Shown here in pieces: positions 1-8,400 of a stretch of 64,000 bases of DNA. The DNA lies in assembly GCA_963676355.1 (NCBI GenBank), contig OY781093.1, forward strand, positions 2,418,001 to 2,482,000, in the 5' to 3' direction. Both the position numbers and the translations under genes were made by a program. The stretch comes from JAGLOK01 sp963676355 (GTDB lineage: Bacteria > Bacillota > Clostridia > Christensenellales > UMGS416). Numbering within the stretch: position 1 is the stretch's first letter; each line of letters opens with the position of its first letter. Below the pieces are notes generated by a model, which was not told where the DNA came from, made no database searches, and worked only from the letters and a program-made list of their open reading frames with translations.

Positions 1-741
1 GTCAGAAACTGCTTCGATTGCTTTAATTGGATTAATCTCGCAAATAATAACATTTGCTCCAAGACCTTTTGCTCGCATTGCAACGCCTTTTCCGCACCAA
101 CCATATCCTGCAACAACCACAGTTTTACCCGCAACTACGAGATTAGTCGTGCGGATTATACCATCCCATACTGACTGTCCAGTTCCGTACCTATTGTCGA
201 ACAAAAATTTTAACTGAGCGTCATTTACAGCAATCATAGGAAAGTTCAGCTCTCCCTGAGATTCCATTGCTTTAAGTCTTACAACTCCTGTTGTTGTTTC
301 TTCACATCCGCCAATGACATTTATAGCGTTTTCTTTGCATTGTTTATGCAAAAGAGAAACAAGGTCTCCTCCATCATCCACTACAATGTGGGGATTCACC
401 TTCAGCGTATTTGTGAGATGTCTTTCATATGTTTTGCTATCAGCGCCATAGATTGCATTAACTTCAAATCCCTGATTATCAAGCGCCGCCACTATATCAT
501 CTTGAGTTGAAAGTGGGTTTGAACCTGTAACATAAACGTTTGCTCCGCCAGCTCTAATGGTTTTAGCTAGATTTGCTGTCTTTGCCTCCAAATGAATTGA
601 CAATGAAACGTTAAGTCCCTCAAGCGGCTTTTCTTTTTCAAATCTTTCATATATTCCTGAAAGCACTGGCATATGTGAAAACGCCCAGTCCATTTTATCT
701 TGCCCGGCTTTATACAATGATTTATCTTTAATTTCTCCCAT
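1..741 (-). CDS. ahcY: Adenosylhomocysteinase, 5' part (runs off left edge)
   Basis: This open frame has no stop inside the window, so only the first 247 residues are present. It encodes S-adenosylhomocysteine hydrolase, which splits SAH to adenosine and homocysteine in the methyl cycle in the cytosol. Visible signs are the N-terminal segment with SIHLEAKTANLA, the VDDGGD substrate-domain motif, and the NAD-binding loop read as GKTVVVAGYGWCGKGVA near residues 205-221. The ATG at 739-741 is preceded by an AAGGAG-type ribosome site. The next gene upstream on the same strand is an RNA methyltransferase, a user of SAM, but a functional link is only inference. The C-terminal third of the enzyme lies outside the window. 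Confidence 0.93.
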   Translation of the reverse strand, partial: MGEIKDKSLYKAGQDKMDWAFSHMPVLSGIYERFEKEKPLEGLNVSLSIHLEAKTANLAKTIRAGGANVYVTGSNPLSTQDDIVAALDNQGFEVNAIYGADSKTYERHLTNTLKVNPHIVVDDGGDLVSLLHKQCKENAINVIGGCEETTTGVVRLKAMESQGELNFPMIAVNDAQLKFLFDNRYGTGQSVWDGIIRTTNLVVAGKTVVVAGYGWCGKGVAMRAKGLGANVIICEINPIKAIEAVSD

Positions 742-785
742 AACAAACTCCTTTTTAGTTATCTTCTGATTAATATATTAGTATA

Positions 786-1562
786 TCAATTTTTTCTCAT
801 TATATCATACATCATAATTCCAGCGGCAACAGCGGCATTAAGCGATTCCGCACTTCCCTGCATTGGTAGTTTCCAAAGACTGTCGCACAAAGAAGCCGCC
901 TCATCTGTTATTCCATTTGCTTCGTTTCCAATTACCAAAATGTTTTTTTCATGAGTTTTTCGACCAAAAAAATCATCTCCATTCAAATGTCCGCAGCCTG
1001 CGTGATATCCTATTTTTTTAGTGCCTTCAAGGCTTGCAATAAAATCATCGGCAATTATTATACCAACATTAAATACTGAACCCATAGATGCCCTTATAAC
1101 TTTTTCATTATAAACATCAACACAGTTTGAGCTTAGCAACAAGCACTTAACTCCGACAGCATCTGCTGTCCTTATTATTGTTCCCATGTTGCCGGGATCA
1201 TTCAGATTTTCGCAAGCTATAATCAAATCTCCCTCAACATTATCTATGTCGCTATATTTAATCTCTGCTACAGCAAATATGCCTTGTGGGTTCTTGCTTG
1301 ACGCTATTTTTGCTGAAGCCTGATTTGAGATTAGATAAAGTTTGATCCCCATGTTTTCAGCCTTCTCAATTACTCCTGCAAAAGCGAACCTTTTTGACTC
1401 GTCAATAAATATTATGTCTATAATATAATCACTGTCAATCGCCATTTGAATAACTTTATCCCCTTCAATCAAAAACTTGCCACAAAATTTCCTATGTTTT
1501 GTCTGTTTTAGCTTTGCTGCTTCTACTATATGATTATTATTTTTACTTATAATCTTTTCCAT
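786..1562 (-). CDS. TrmH/SpoU-family RNA 2'-O-methyltransferase
   Basis: A 258-residue SPOUT methyltransferase, expected to transfer a methyl group from SAM to a ribose 2'-OH of rRNA or tRNA. The N-terminal ~100 residues match the substrate-binding domain of the TrmH/RlmB group (FLIEGDKVIQMAI, then the NPQGIFAV stretch). The catalytic half carries all three SpoU motifs: ENLNDPGNMGTIIRTADAVG at about 117-136, VIGNEANGI near 210-218, and LPMQGSAESLNAAVAAGIM near 232-250. Length fits the family. The exact RNA target cannot be read from sequence; related Firmicutes proteins (YsgA/RlmB-like) are candidates. It lies about 45 bases upstream of ahcY on the same strand and may be co-transcribed with it. 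Confidence 0.9.
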   Translation of the reverse strand: MEKIISKNNNHIVEAAKLKQTKHRKFCGKFLIEGDKVIQMAIDSDYIIDIIFIDESKRFAFAGVIEKAENMGIKLYLISNQASAKIASSKNPQGIFAVAEIKYSDIDNVEGDLIIACENLNDPGNMGTIIRTADAVGVKCLLLSSNCVDVYNEKVIRASMGSVFNVGIIIADDFIASLEGTKKIGYHAGCGHLNGDDFFGRKTHEKNILVIGNEANGITDEAASLCDSLWKLPMQGSAESLNAAVAAGIMMYDIMRKN

Positions 1563-1676
1563 GAATCTAATTTTAGATACATTTGAAGCTTTTTACAAGA
1601 AAAAGCTTTAAGATATTTTATTGTAATAAATCTTCAACCATAAAATATATATTATTAACACAAATATACTTGTTTG

Positions 1677-1704
1677 TTGAAAATAAATATTTTATTATTA
1701 TACA
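1677..1704 (+). promoter_or_regulatory. Probable sigma-A promoter of the hemerythrin gene
   Basis: A -35 TTGAAA at 1677-1682 and a -10 TATACA at 1699-1704 are separated by 16 bases. They lie about 30 bases before the hemerythrin start, which has its own GAGGAGA ribosome site. The region is very AT-rich, so chance matches are possible. Confidence 0.5.
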
Positions 1705-1734
1705 GGTGCATTTTTAATACATAGAGGAGATATT

Positions 1735-2121
1735 ATGAAGTGGAACGAAAAATTATCAGTAGGCAATGAAAAAATCGACAGACAGCATCAGAAACTTTTT
1801 TCAACTTTGGAAGACCATCTTAACGCATGTAAACAGCACAAAGGTCAGGAAGAAATAATTAACACATTGAGTTTTTTAGCCAAATATGTCGTCATTCATT
1901 TTAATGACGAGGAAAAACATATGGCTGAAATCGGATATCCAGAGCTGAAAAGTCACAAAGAAATTCATGAGGCTTTTGTTAAAGAAGTCACAGATATTAT
2001 AAACGAAGTAAATACCAACGGCGTGAAATTGACCACAATAATCGAAGTCAATAAGAAGCTTAACAACTGGGTGGTAAATCACATCATGAATATGGACATG
2101 AAGTATTCAAAATATCATTAA
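1735..2121 (+). CDS. Bacteriohemerythrin (non-heme diiron O2-binding protein)
   Basis: A 128-residue single-domain hemerythrin. The iron ligands of the family are all visible: His in RQHQ (about residue 20), HFNDEEKHM with His and Glu of the HxxxE motif near 55-63, the two His of SHKEIH near 73-77, and the C-terminal HxxxxD motif (HIMNMD near 115-120). Proteins of this type bind O2 at a diiron centre and are thought to carry, store or sense oxygen; in an anaerobe a protective or sensing role is a reasonable inference. It is a free-standing domain with no fused signalling module. The gene is monocistronic, with its own promoter and a downstream hairpin at 2149-2179. Confidence 0.93.
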   Translation: MKWNEKLSVGNEKIDRQHQKLFSTLEDHLNACKQHKGQEEIINTLSFLAKYVVIHFNDEEKHMAEIGYPELKSHKEIHEAFVKEVTDIINEVNTNGVKLTTIIEVNKKLNNWVVNHIMNMDMKYSKYH

Positions 2122-2148
2122 TAATATTTAGCTTATAATAACAAAAAA

Positions 2149-2179
2149 GGCACAGTTCAAAATGAACCGTGTCTTTTTA
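2149..2179. terminator. Bidirectional hairpin terminator
   Basis: A 10-base stem (2149-2158 with 2164-2173, one mismatch and one wobble) is followed by a T run on the plus strand and preceded by an A run. It ends the hemerythrin transcript, and on the minus strand it closes the segment holding the rplT 3'-end remnant. It resembles in placement the terminator at the true rplT end (3454-3483). Confidence 0.8.
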
Positions 2180-2204
2180 TTCATCATTATTTACTAGGCA
2201 AATT

Positions 2205-2261
2205 TTAAGCAGCCTTTTTAATAGCGTTGCTTGATTTTTCAACAAGCCTATCAAATTTCAT
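2205..2261 (-). pseudogene. Degenerate second copy of the rplT 3' end
   Basis: Read on the minus strand this stretch gives MKFDRLVEKSSNAIKKAA and a stop. The real L20 gene ends FAKLAEKSSKAIKKAA and a stop. At the DNA level 2207-2256 matches 3501-3550 at 44 of 50 positions by hand alignment without gaps, in the same orientation. In both copies the stop codon is followed by similar AT-rich sequence and a hairpin terminator. The piece sits just after the stop of the 50-residue zinc-ribbon gene. It looks like a displaced gene end, as left when a DNA segment inserts at the 3' end of a gene and restores it. It could alternatively be an old partial duplication. Confidence 0.7.
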
Positions 2262-2283
2262 TAACTTATGCCATTGTTTCGGC

Positions 2284-2436
2284 TTATTTCCCACAGTGCT
2301 TACATACCTTTATCTGCTCATTATTGTCATTATACTTATCCCATAAAAGCTTAACTCCGGTACGTCCACACGATGGACAACTCCCTCGCCAGTTACTGAT
2401 TTTCTTGATGTTTTTTCCTCTTTTAGGTTTAACCAT
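2284..2436 (-). CDS. Small zinc-ribbon protein, 50 residues, function unknown
   Basis: A short open frame too small for routine ORF lists. It begins with ATG at 2434-2436 behind a good GGAGG site and encodes a very basic N-terminus (MVKPKRGKNIKKISNWRG) followed by two CxxC pairs: CPSC at about 20-23 and CKHC at about 45-48, with 21 residues between them. Four cysteines in this layout indicate a structural zinc ribbon. The basic tail suggests contact with nucleic acid, perhaps ribosomal RNA, which is inference. It lies downstream of the AraC-type regulator on the same strand, inside the segment bounded by the two rplT 3' ends. I do not recognise a named family. Confidence 0.7.
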   Translation of the reverse strand: MVKPKRGKNIKKISNWRGSCPSCGRTGVKLLWDKYNDNNEQIKVCKHCGK

Positions 2437-2535
2437 ATTTTCTTACCTCCGCTGTTTCAGTAAGAATACTATAGCTTTTTATTTTTATCTATTCAGATTA
2501 TGCCCAATTCAGCACAACCGTACTTAAATAACACC

Positions 2536-3408
2536 CTATGCTTTTACAGGAATCCATACCTCTGCAAAAAAATTATCTTTATCCGTAAAAATTTCATTCT
2601 CAATAAATATAGTATCTTCAATTTCGTATTCTGCAGTTGGCAGCCAGCGAGTATAAAAAAATTCCCAAATTTTCGGTAATGCTTCACTATGTTTTCCGTT
2701 AAATTTAAATACAATCCAGCTGTGCGCCGGAACATCTATTACAGTAAATTTATTCTCAACATCTCCATCCGGCACTTCCCATCCATACATAAACGAAGTG
2801 CTTCCATCTTTTTCTTTAAAATATATCCCTTTGAGTAAATGAATTTTCCCATCTTTTATTTTCGAAAAACCAGCAGCGATATTAATACTGTCATGCGTGC
2901 CATCAGATACAACCTTTTTGGCATAGTCAATTATTATGTCTTTTGCCTTTTTACTATGAACGGGGACTGTTATTTCATTTTTACCAAATAATTTATAGGG
3001 CTTTGTTTTTTCTATTCTGAATTTTATATTATTTTCTGAATATACTCCAATATCGAATAAAATTTTAGGACATGTTTTAATTTCGGCATCCGCTCTCTTT
3101 GCTAAAGTAGGAGTTATTCCATGATATCTCTGAAAAGCACGTGTAAAAGATGAGTGTGAATCATAGCCATACTTCATTGCGATATCAATTACCTTGGTAT
3201 TTTCTTTTTTAAGTTCCAGAGCAGCCATAGCCATCTTCCTATTTCTTATATACTCTGCAATCGGTATTCCGGCTAAAAAAGAAAACATTCTTTGAAAGTG
3301 GAACTCTGAAAGGCCTAATAATTGAGCTGCCTTATCATATTCAATTGTTCCGAATAGATTATCTTCAATATACTCAATAACATTATTAAGTTCAAAACTA
3401 ATGTCCAT
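2536..3408 (-). CDS. AraC-family regulator with GyrI-like effector-binding domain
   Basis: A 290-residue transcription factor. Residues 1-105 hold the two helix-turn-helix units of the AraC family (AAQLLGLSEFHFQRMF, then IDIAMKYGYDSHSSFTRAF). Residues about 125-290 resemble the GyrI-like/AraE effector-binding domain found in Rob- and BmrR-type regulators, including the ending WEFFYTRWLP and EVWIPVKA. Such regulators usually sense small lipophilic compounds or drugs and control efflux or stress genes; the ligand here is unknown. I start it at 3408 because a GGGAGAAG site lies just before that ATG; the longer frame to 3465 would begin inside the rplT terminator. It has no obvious target gene next to it apart from the small zinc-ribbon gene. 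Confidence 0.88.
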   Translation of the reverse strand: MDISFELNNVIEYIEDNLFGTIEYDKAAQLLGLSEFHFQRMFSFLAGIPIAEYIRNRKMAMAALELKKENTKVIDIAMKYGYDSHSSFTRAFQRYHGITPTLAKRADAEIKTCPKILFDIGVYSENNIKFRIEKTKPYKLFGKNEITVPVHSKKAKDIIIDYAKKVVSDGTHDSINIAAGFSKIKDGKIHLLKGIYFKEKDGSTSFMYGWEVPDGDVENKFTVIDVPAHSWIVFKFNGKHSEALPKIWEFFYTRWLPTAEYEIEDTIFIENEIFTDKDNFFAEVWIPVKA

Positions 3409-3453
3409 ACTTCTCCCGATAAAAATTACATTTCCAAAAAAATATAATATAAA

Positions 3454-3483
3454 GACGCAATTCAAATTGAATTGCGTCTTTTT
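3454..3483 (-). terminator. Terminator after rplT
   Basis: A perfect 10-base stem (3454-3463 with 3469-3478) with a five-base loop lies 15-45 bases past the L20 stop. T-rich sequence follows on both strands, more strongly on the plus strand. It separates the infC operon from the AraC gene. Confidence 0.8.
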
Positions 3484-3498
3484 ATTTGCAATTATTTA

Positions 3499-3864
3499 TT
3501 AAGCAGCTTTTTTTATAGCTTTGCTTGATTTTTCAGCAAGCTTAGCAAATGTATCCATATCAGTTACAGCGAGGTCTGCAAGCATTTTGCGGTTGATTTC
3601 GATGCCAGCAAGTTTCAAGCCGTGAATCATTGTAGAATAGGTCATTCCGTTCATTCTTGCAGCTGCGTTTATTCTTACAATCCAAAGGCGTCTGAATTCA
3701 CGCTTTTTGAGCTTTCTGCCTTTATAAGCATATGCCATAGATTTTAAGACCTGTTGCTTTGCGGCGCGATACTGTTTTGATTTTGCTCCGTAATAGCCTT
3801 TGGCCATTTTCATTATTTTCTTTTTCTTTTTACGGGAGTTTACTGCCCGTTTAATTCTTGCCAT
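3499..3864 (-). CDS. rplT: 50S ribosomal protein L20
   Basis: A 121-residue L20 with the usual start MARIKRAVNSRKKKKK, the WIVRINAAAR segment and a Lys/Ala-rich end. L20 is an early assembly protein on 23S rRNA and, in Firmicutes, a repressor of its own operon through binding to the infC leader. It is the last gene of infC-rpmI-rplT, 36 bases after rpmI. Its 3' end is repeated in degenerate form at 2205-2261, with an AraC gene and a small zinc-ribbon gene between the copies. Confidence 0.98.
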   Translation of the reverse strand: MARIKRAVNSRKKKKKIMKMAKGYYGAKSKQYRAAKQQVLKSMAYAYKGRKLKKREFRRLWIVRINAAARMNGMTYSTMIHGLKLAGIEINRKMLADLAVTDMDTFAKLAEKSSKAIKKAA

Positions 3865-3900
3865 GATAAGTCTCCTTTACTTGACGCAAATGCCTAGCAG

Positions 3901-4098
3901 TTAGCTATAGGGCATAAGCTCCTTTACGTTCTTTTCCTCTGCTACTGAAACATATCCGCCGTGGCGAAGGTTTCTTTTTGTCTTGCGTGATTTGTGGTTA
4001 AGCTTATGGTTCTTGTTAGCTTTGGCACGCTTAATTTTTCCACTACCTGTCACTCTAAACCTCTTAGAAGCAGATTTACGTGTTTTAATCTTTGGCAT
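3901..4098 (-). CDS. rpmI: 50S ribosomal protein L35
   Basis: A 65-residue basic protein starting MPKIKTRKSASKRFRVTGSGK, diagnostic for L35 of the large ribosomal subunit. It lies between infC (10-base gap) and rplT in the conserved order. Length is normal. Confidence 0.98.
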   Translation of the reverse strand: MPKIKTRKSASKRFRVTGSGKIKRAKANKNHKLNHKSRKTKRNLRHGGYVSVAEEKNVKELMPYS

Positions 4099-4108
4099 GT
4101 CGCCCTCC

Positions 4109-4624
4109 TTATTTCTTAGTGATTGGTCCCATCATCATCGACATATTGCGGCCTTCCATTTTTGCTCTTGTTTCCACAACAGCATCTTCTTCAAGCCTGC
4201 TCGCGAAGTCTTTCATCACTTCATAACCAACCTCTGTGTGAGCCATCTGCCTTCCTCTGAATCTTATGCTTACTTTAAGTTTGTTACCTTGCCCTAAAAA
4301 CTTCTTTGCGTTTTTGACGCGTACCATTATGTCATGCTCTTCTATTGTTGGCGAAAGCCTGACTTCTTTGACTTCTATTACCTTCTGTTTTTTCTTGGCT
4401 TCTTTTTCTCTTTTCTGTGTTTCAAACTTAAATTTACCATAATCCATGATTTTGGCAACAGGCGGTTTTGCCTTTGGAGCAATCAACACGAGATCTTTCT
4501 CTCGCTCTAACGCTGCATCTAGCGCGGCGTTCCTGTTCATTATCCCAAGCTGTTCACCGTCATCAGCTACCACTCTTAATTCATGGGCAGTAATACTCTC
4601 ATTGATTACATGATCGACTTTAAT
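4109..4624 (-). CDS. infC: Translation initiation factor IF-3, AUU start
   Basis: IF-3 binds the 30S subunit, blocks early 50S joining and checks the start codon. The protein shows the N-terminal INESITAHELRVVADDGEQLGI region, the linker rich in Lys/Glu, and the C-terminal domain with VRLSPTIEEHDI and IRFRGRQMAHTEVG. I place the start at an ATT codon at 4622-4624, giving 171 residues. An in-frame ATG at 4637-4639 overlaps the ribosome-binding sequence GGAGG itself, so it cannot be used with that site, whereas the ATT lies eight bases after GGAGG. An AUU start is the known device by which IF-3 limits its own synthesis in other bacteria. A leader with an attenuator precedes the gene. Confidence 0.95.
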   Translation of the reverse strand: MKVDHVINESITAHELRVVADDGEQLGIMNRNAALDAALEREKDLVLIAPKAKPPVAKIMDYGKFKFETQKREKEAKKKQKVIEVKEVRLSPTIEEHDIMVRVKNAKKFLGQGNKLKVSIRFRGRQMAHTEVGYEVMKDFASRLEEDAVVETRAKMEGRNMSMMMGPITKK

Positions 4625-4639
4625 GCTGAGCACCTCCAT

Positions 4640-4765
4640 TTTTTTTAATCAAAAAACAGGCGGATTGCGCCTGTTCAAAAATATCATAACAAAGTTTGCT
4701 ACAAGTATTTTGACCAAGACGCGGATTTTCACCGGCTGGTGAGAAGCTTTCCTTCTGCTTTTGCT
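4640..4765 (-). promoter_or_regulatory. infC operon leader RNA (L20-type leader candidate)
   Basis: About 125 bases of untranslated RNA lie between the predicted start of transcription and the infC ribosome site. On the minus strand it can form a GAAG/CTTC hairpin, then a TCACC/GGTGA hairpin (around 4720-4760), and ends with the terminator at 4648-4675. In Bacillus the infC leader is bound by L20 to favour termination; the same arrangement here is inferred from position and structure, not from a covariance search. Confidence 0.6.
4648..4675 (-). terminator. Attenuator hairpin just before infC
   Basis: A perfect 8-base GC-rich stem (4655-4662 with 4668-4675, loop of five) is followed on the minus strand by a T-rich run and then directly by the infC ribosome site. 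An intrinsic terminator placed inside the transcript, ahead of the first gene, is the layout of a transcription attenuator. Confidence 0.8.
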
Positions 4766-4770
4766 ACAAT

Positions 4771-4799
4771 AATTTAACACATTAACTGTGCTTTGTCAA
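4771..4799 (-). promoter_or_regulatory. Promoter of the infC-rpmI-rplT operon
   Basis: A consensus -35 TTGACA (4794-4799) and a -10 TAAATT (4771-4776) are spaced by 17 bases on the minus strand. It lies right after the MgtC gene stop and drives the leader. Confidence 0.75.
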
Positions 4800-4803
4800 C
4801 TAT

Positions 4804-5469
4804 TTATTGGTTTTGTATATCTATATTCTTAACTCCATTTATACCACTTAGCTTCTCAGCTAAGAAATGTACATCAGAGTCTTTTATCTTGTCTATAGTA
4901 ACTGTGACTTGCATCCATTTGTCATCTGCATTTTCAAAATTCATGCTGCTTATTTTGCCACTTCTCATGCCTATTTCATTAAGCACTTCGCCAAGCTTGC
5001 CTGCTGAGTTTTTTGCCTTAAATATGATTCGCGTGTTCGTTTTAAGATTAATATATTTATTTTCAATAACTTTAAGTATTGTAATTGTCGCAACTGCTAA
5101 AAATGCGCCTACGCCCGCCGCAAGATAAAACCCCGCACCTATTGCGATCCCAAGGCTTGCAACAACCCAAAGCCCAGCAGCAGTCGTGAGTCCGCGAACG
5201 CGAAATCCATCCTTTATAATGCTTCCCGCTCCTAAAAAGCCGATGCCTGTCAACACATAGCTTCCCATTCGAGCTATATCCATTGATGATTGATCTGAGT
5301 ATTTATGGAAAAGAAACTCGTTTGTAAGCATTGCAATACAAGCGCCCAAGGCCACCAAGGTGTGAGTTCTTAGCCCTGCAGAGTTTCCTTTAAACTCGCG
5401 TTGAGCACCAATAACGCCACCAATCACCATAGCTGCAACTATTCTTAATACTATTTCCCACCAAATCAT
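4804..5469 (-). CDS. MgtC/SapB-family membrane protein
   Basis: A 221-residue inner-membrane protein. The first ~140 residues form the MgtC core of about four membrane helices, with GVIGAQREFKGNSAGLRTHTLVALGA and GIGFLGAGSIIKDG, the hallmark stretches of the family. The C-terminal ~75 residues form a soluble ACT-like domain ending in the NGVKNIDIQ strand. MgtC proteins act in adaptation to low magnesium and in modulation of membrane energetics; they are regulators rather than proven Mg2+ transporters. The gene lies 8 bases after polC on the same strand, with a GGAGA site, so it is probably read from the upstream polC operon. Confidence 0.9.
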   Translation of the reverse strand: MIWWEIVLRIVAAMVIGGVIGAQREFKGNSAGLRTHTLVALGACIAMLTNEFLFHKYSDQSSMDIARMGSYVLTGIGFLGAGSIIKDGFRVRGLTTAAGLWVVASLGIAIGAGFYLAAGVGAFLAVATITILKVIENKYINLKTNTRIIFKAKNSAGKLGEVLNEIGMRSGKISSMNFENADDKWMQVTVTIDKIKDSDVHFLAEKLSGINGVKNIDIQNQ

Positions 5470-5477
5470 TCTGTCTC

Positions 5478-8400
5478 CTAAACCATGTCAAATATTGAAA
5501 CTTGGTCACTTTCAGGCATATCATCTATGCAACCTGTCTCTTTTAACAATTGTATCATAGATTTGTTGAGTTTTGCACGCTTTCTCAGTTGCTCTATAGT
5601 TTTAAACTCTCCATCGTTTCTAGCCTCCACTACAGTTTGCGCTGCAGTGTCACCCAGCCCGGGCAATGCATTAAGCGGAGGAAGGATGCCTTTGTCTGTT
5701 ATCTTAAACTGCGTGGCATCGCTTTGATAGATGTCAATCGGCACAAAGTTTATCCCTCTGCATTTCATTTCTAGCACTATCTCAAGTATTGTGAGTATCT
5801 TTTTTTCTTTCACTCCAAGTTTTTCGCCCTTAACACTCTGAACAGACTTAAGTTCATTTATCTGCCTTCTTATTTCGTCTGCTGAGCCCAGCATGATTTG
5901 TGCGTCAAAGTCATCTGCCCTTACTGTATAATAAGCTGTATAATATTCCATCGGGTAATACACTTTATAATACGCTACGCGAAATCCCATAGTAACATAA
6001 GCTACTGCATGTGCTTTAGGGAACATATATTTTATAAGCTTACATGAGTTCACAAACCATTCAGGAACATCATTTTCCTCCATAGCTTCTTCCATATAGT
6101 CTTTAAGACCTTTTCCTTTACGCACGCTTTCCATCGTATCAAATGCCACCTTTGAATCCACACCATATGATATTAGAGCGTTCATGATATCATCACGTGT
6201 ACAAATGGTTTCCAGCAGTGTCGCTTTTCCACTCGCTATCAACTCCTGTGCATTGCCAAGCCACACATCTGTGCCGTGTGACAGTCCTGATATGCGCACA
6301 AGTTCCGCAAACGTCTTTGGCATTGTATCCTTTAACATTTCACGGACAAACTGAGTGCCAAACTCAGGTATGCCGTATGTACCCATATCTGTCATTATCT
6401 CATCTGATGAAACTCCCAATGCCTCAGTTGAGGAAAACAAACTCATTGTCTTTTCATCATCCAATGGAATGCTAGAAGGATCAAGCCCTGTTAACTGATT
6501 AAGCATTTTAAGCATTGTCGGATCATCATGCCCCAATATATCAAGCTTGACCAATCTGTCATGCATTGAGTTAAAGTCAAAATGAGTCGTTATAACATCA
6601 GAGGCCACATCATCAGCAGGATGCTGGATAGGAGTAAAATCATATACATCCATATCATCGGGCACAACGATTAACCCGCCTGGGTGCTGCCCTGTAGTAC
6701 GCCTCACGCCTGCCAGACCGCCCACTAAGCGATCAATCTCCGCTCTTGGTGCGTATATGTTATGATCGTCAAGATATCCTTTCACAAATCCAAATGCAGT
6801 CCTTTCAGCAATGGATGAAAGAGTGCCTGCGCGGAAAACATTTTTATGACCGAGAAGATCCTCTGTATATTTATGAACCACGCCTTGATATTCACCTGAG
6901 AAGTTCAAATCAATATCAGGAACTTTATCCCCCTCAAATCCCAAGAAAACTTCAAATGGAATCTCAAACCCTTGCTTTATAAGCTCATTGCCACATTCAG
7001 GGCACGTAGCTTTTGGCATGTCAGGTCCGCATGCATAAGCGGCTGTGTCTATATCAAAATCACTGTATTTGCATTTATTGCAGGTATAATGTGACGCAAG
7101 CGGATTAACTTCTGTTATGCCCATCAAAAAAGCTACGAACGAAGAACCTACCGAGCCTCTTGAGCCAACGAGATATCCATCTTCATTTGATTTTTTAACA
7201 AGCTTATGCGCTATAAGATACAATACAGAATATCCATGTCCCACGATGGAGTTGAGCTCTTTATCAATTCGCTTTTGCACCGTTTCTGGCAAGTCCTCTC
7301 CATATATCTCATGAGCTCTGTTATAAGTCAACTCAATAACCTGCTCTTTAGCTCCCTCTATTGTAGGTTGATAAAGTTTGTATGGCGGAAGCGGTTCAAG
7401 TGCCTCTATCCTATCGGCTAGCATCCTAGGGTTATCTATAACGATTTCTTTAGCTTTATATGGATCAAGGTAGTTGAATTCATCCAACATTTCCTGCGTT
7501 GTTCTATAATAAAGTGGTGCTTGCAAGTCTGCATCGGAAAATTTTTGTCCATGCATTAAAATTCGTCTTATGTATTCATCCCTTTTAAAAAGAAAGTGAA
7601 CATCCCCTGTAGCAACTACGGGCTTTTTAAATTTGTCGCCAAGTTCAATAATTTTTTCGTTTATCTCTATAAGCCGTTCTTTGCCAGAAACAATATTGTC
7701 ACGAATCATAAACTCATTGTTGCCTAGTGGCTGAACTTCAAGATAGTCATAAAACTTCGCAATATCTTCTATGATTTTTTTCTTTTTGTTTTTTAATATC
7801 GCACTGTAAAGCTCGCCTGCTTCACAAGCACTGCCCAAAATTAAGTTTTCTCTCATGCGCCCAAGCATGCTTTTTGGTATATGCGGCTTGCCTCTAAACA
7901 TATATTTTAAATGCGATTCTGACACAAGCTTGTACATGTCTTTAAGCCCTGCATTGTTTTTTGCAAATATTATGGCATGGTAAATGTTATCCCTGCCCAT
8001 AGCCATACCGCCTAGCTCTCGGTCAAGATCCCAAACATTCTCTATTCCTTGATTTTTCGCTAAATCCATCAAATGAATTAGAAGCTTTGCAGTTGCTGTG
8101 GAATCAGCAAGGGCTGTATGATGATTGTTTAATGGTATGTGCAATTTTTTACAAAGAGTGCTAAGTTTAAAAGTCTTAAACTGCACTAAAAGTGCGCGTG
8201 AAAGAGCTAAGGTATCCACGCACGAAGGATCATAATCAATCCCCAGTTTATTTGATGCCATATCAATAAACGACATGTCAAATCCCGCATTATGAGCTGA
8301 CAGTACTGCGCCTTCACTGAACTTAATAAACTGGTTTAAAACGCTCTCCATATTAGGAGCGTTTTCAACATCTTTTTGTGATATTCCTGTAAGGTTTCGT

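Noticed and set aside
742..785. SAM or SAH riboswitch before ahcY
   Set aside because: The gap to the upstream gene is only about 45 bases, AT-rich and without conserved riboswitch helices.
2231..2527. 98-residue plus-strand frame opposite the small zinc-ribbon gene
   Set aside because: It is the antisense of the zinc-ribbon gene and the rplT remnant, without a ribosome site; the minus-strand reading has a GGAGG site and four patterned cysteines.
3409..3465. 19-residue N-terminal extension of the AraC regulator
   Set aside because: It would begin inside the rplT terminator stem and has no ribosome site; the ATG at 3408 has GGGAGAAG upstream.
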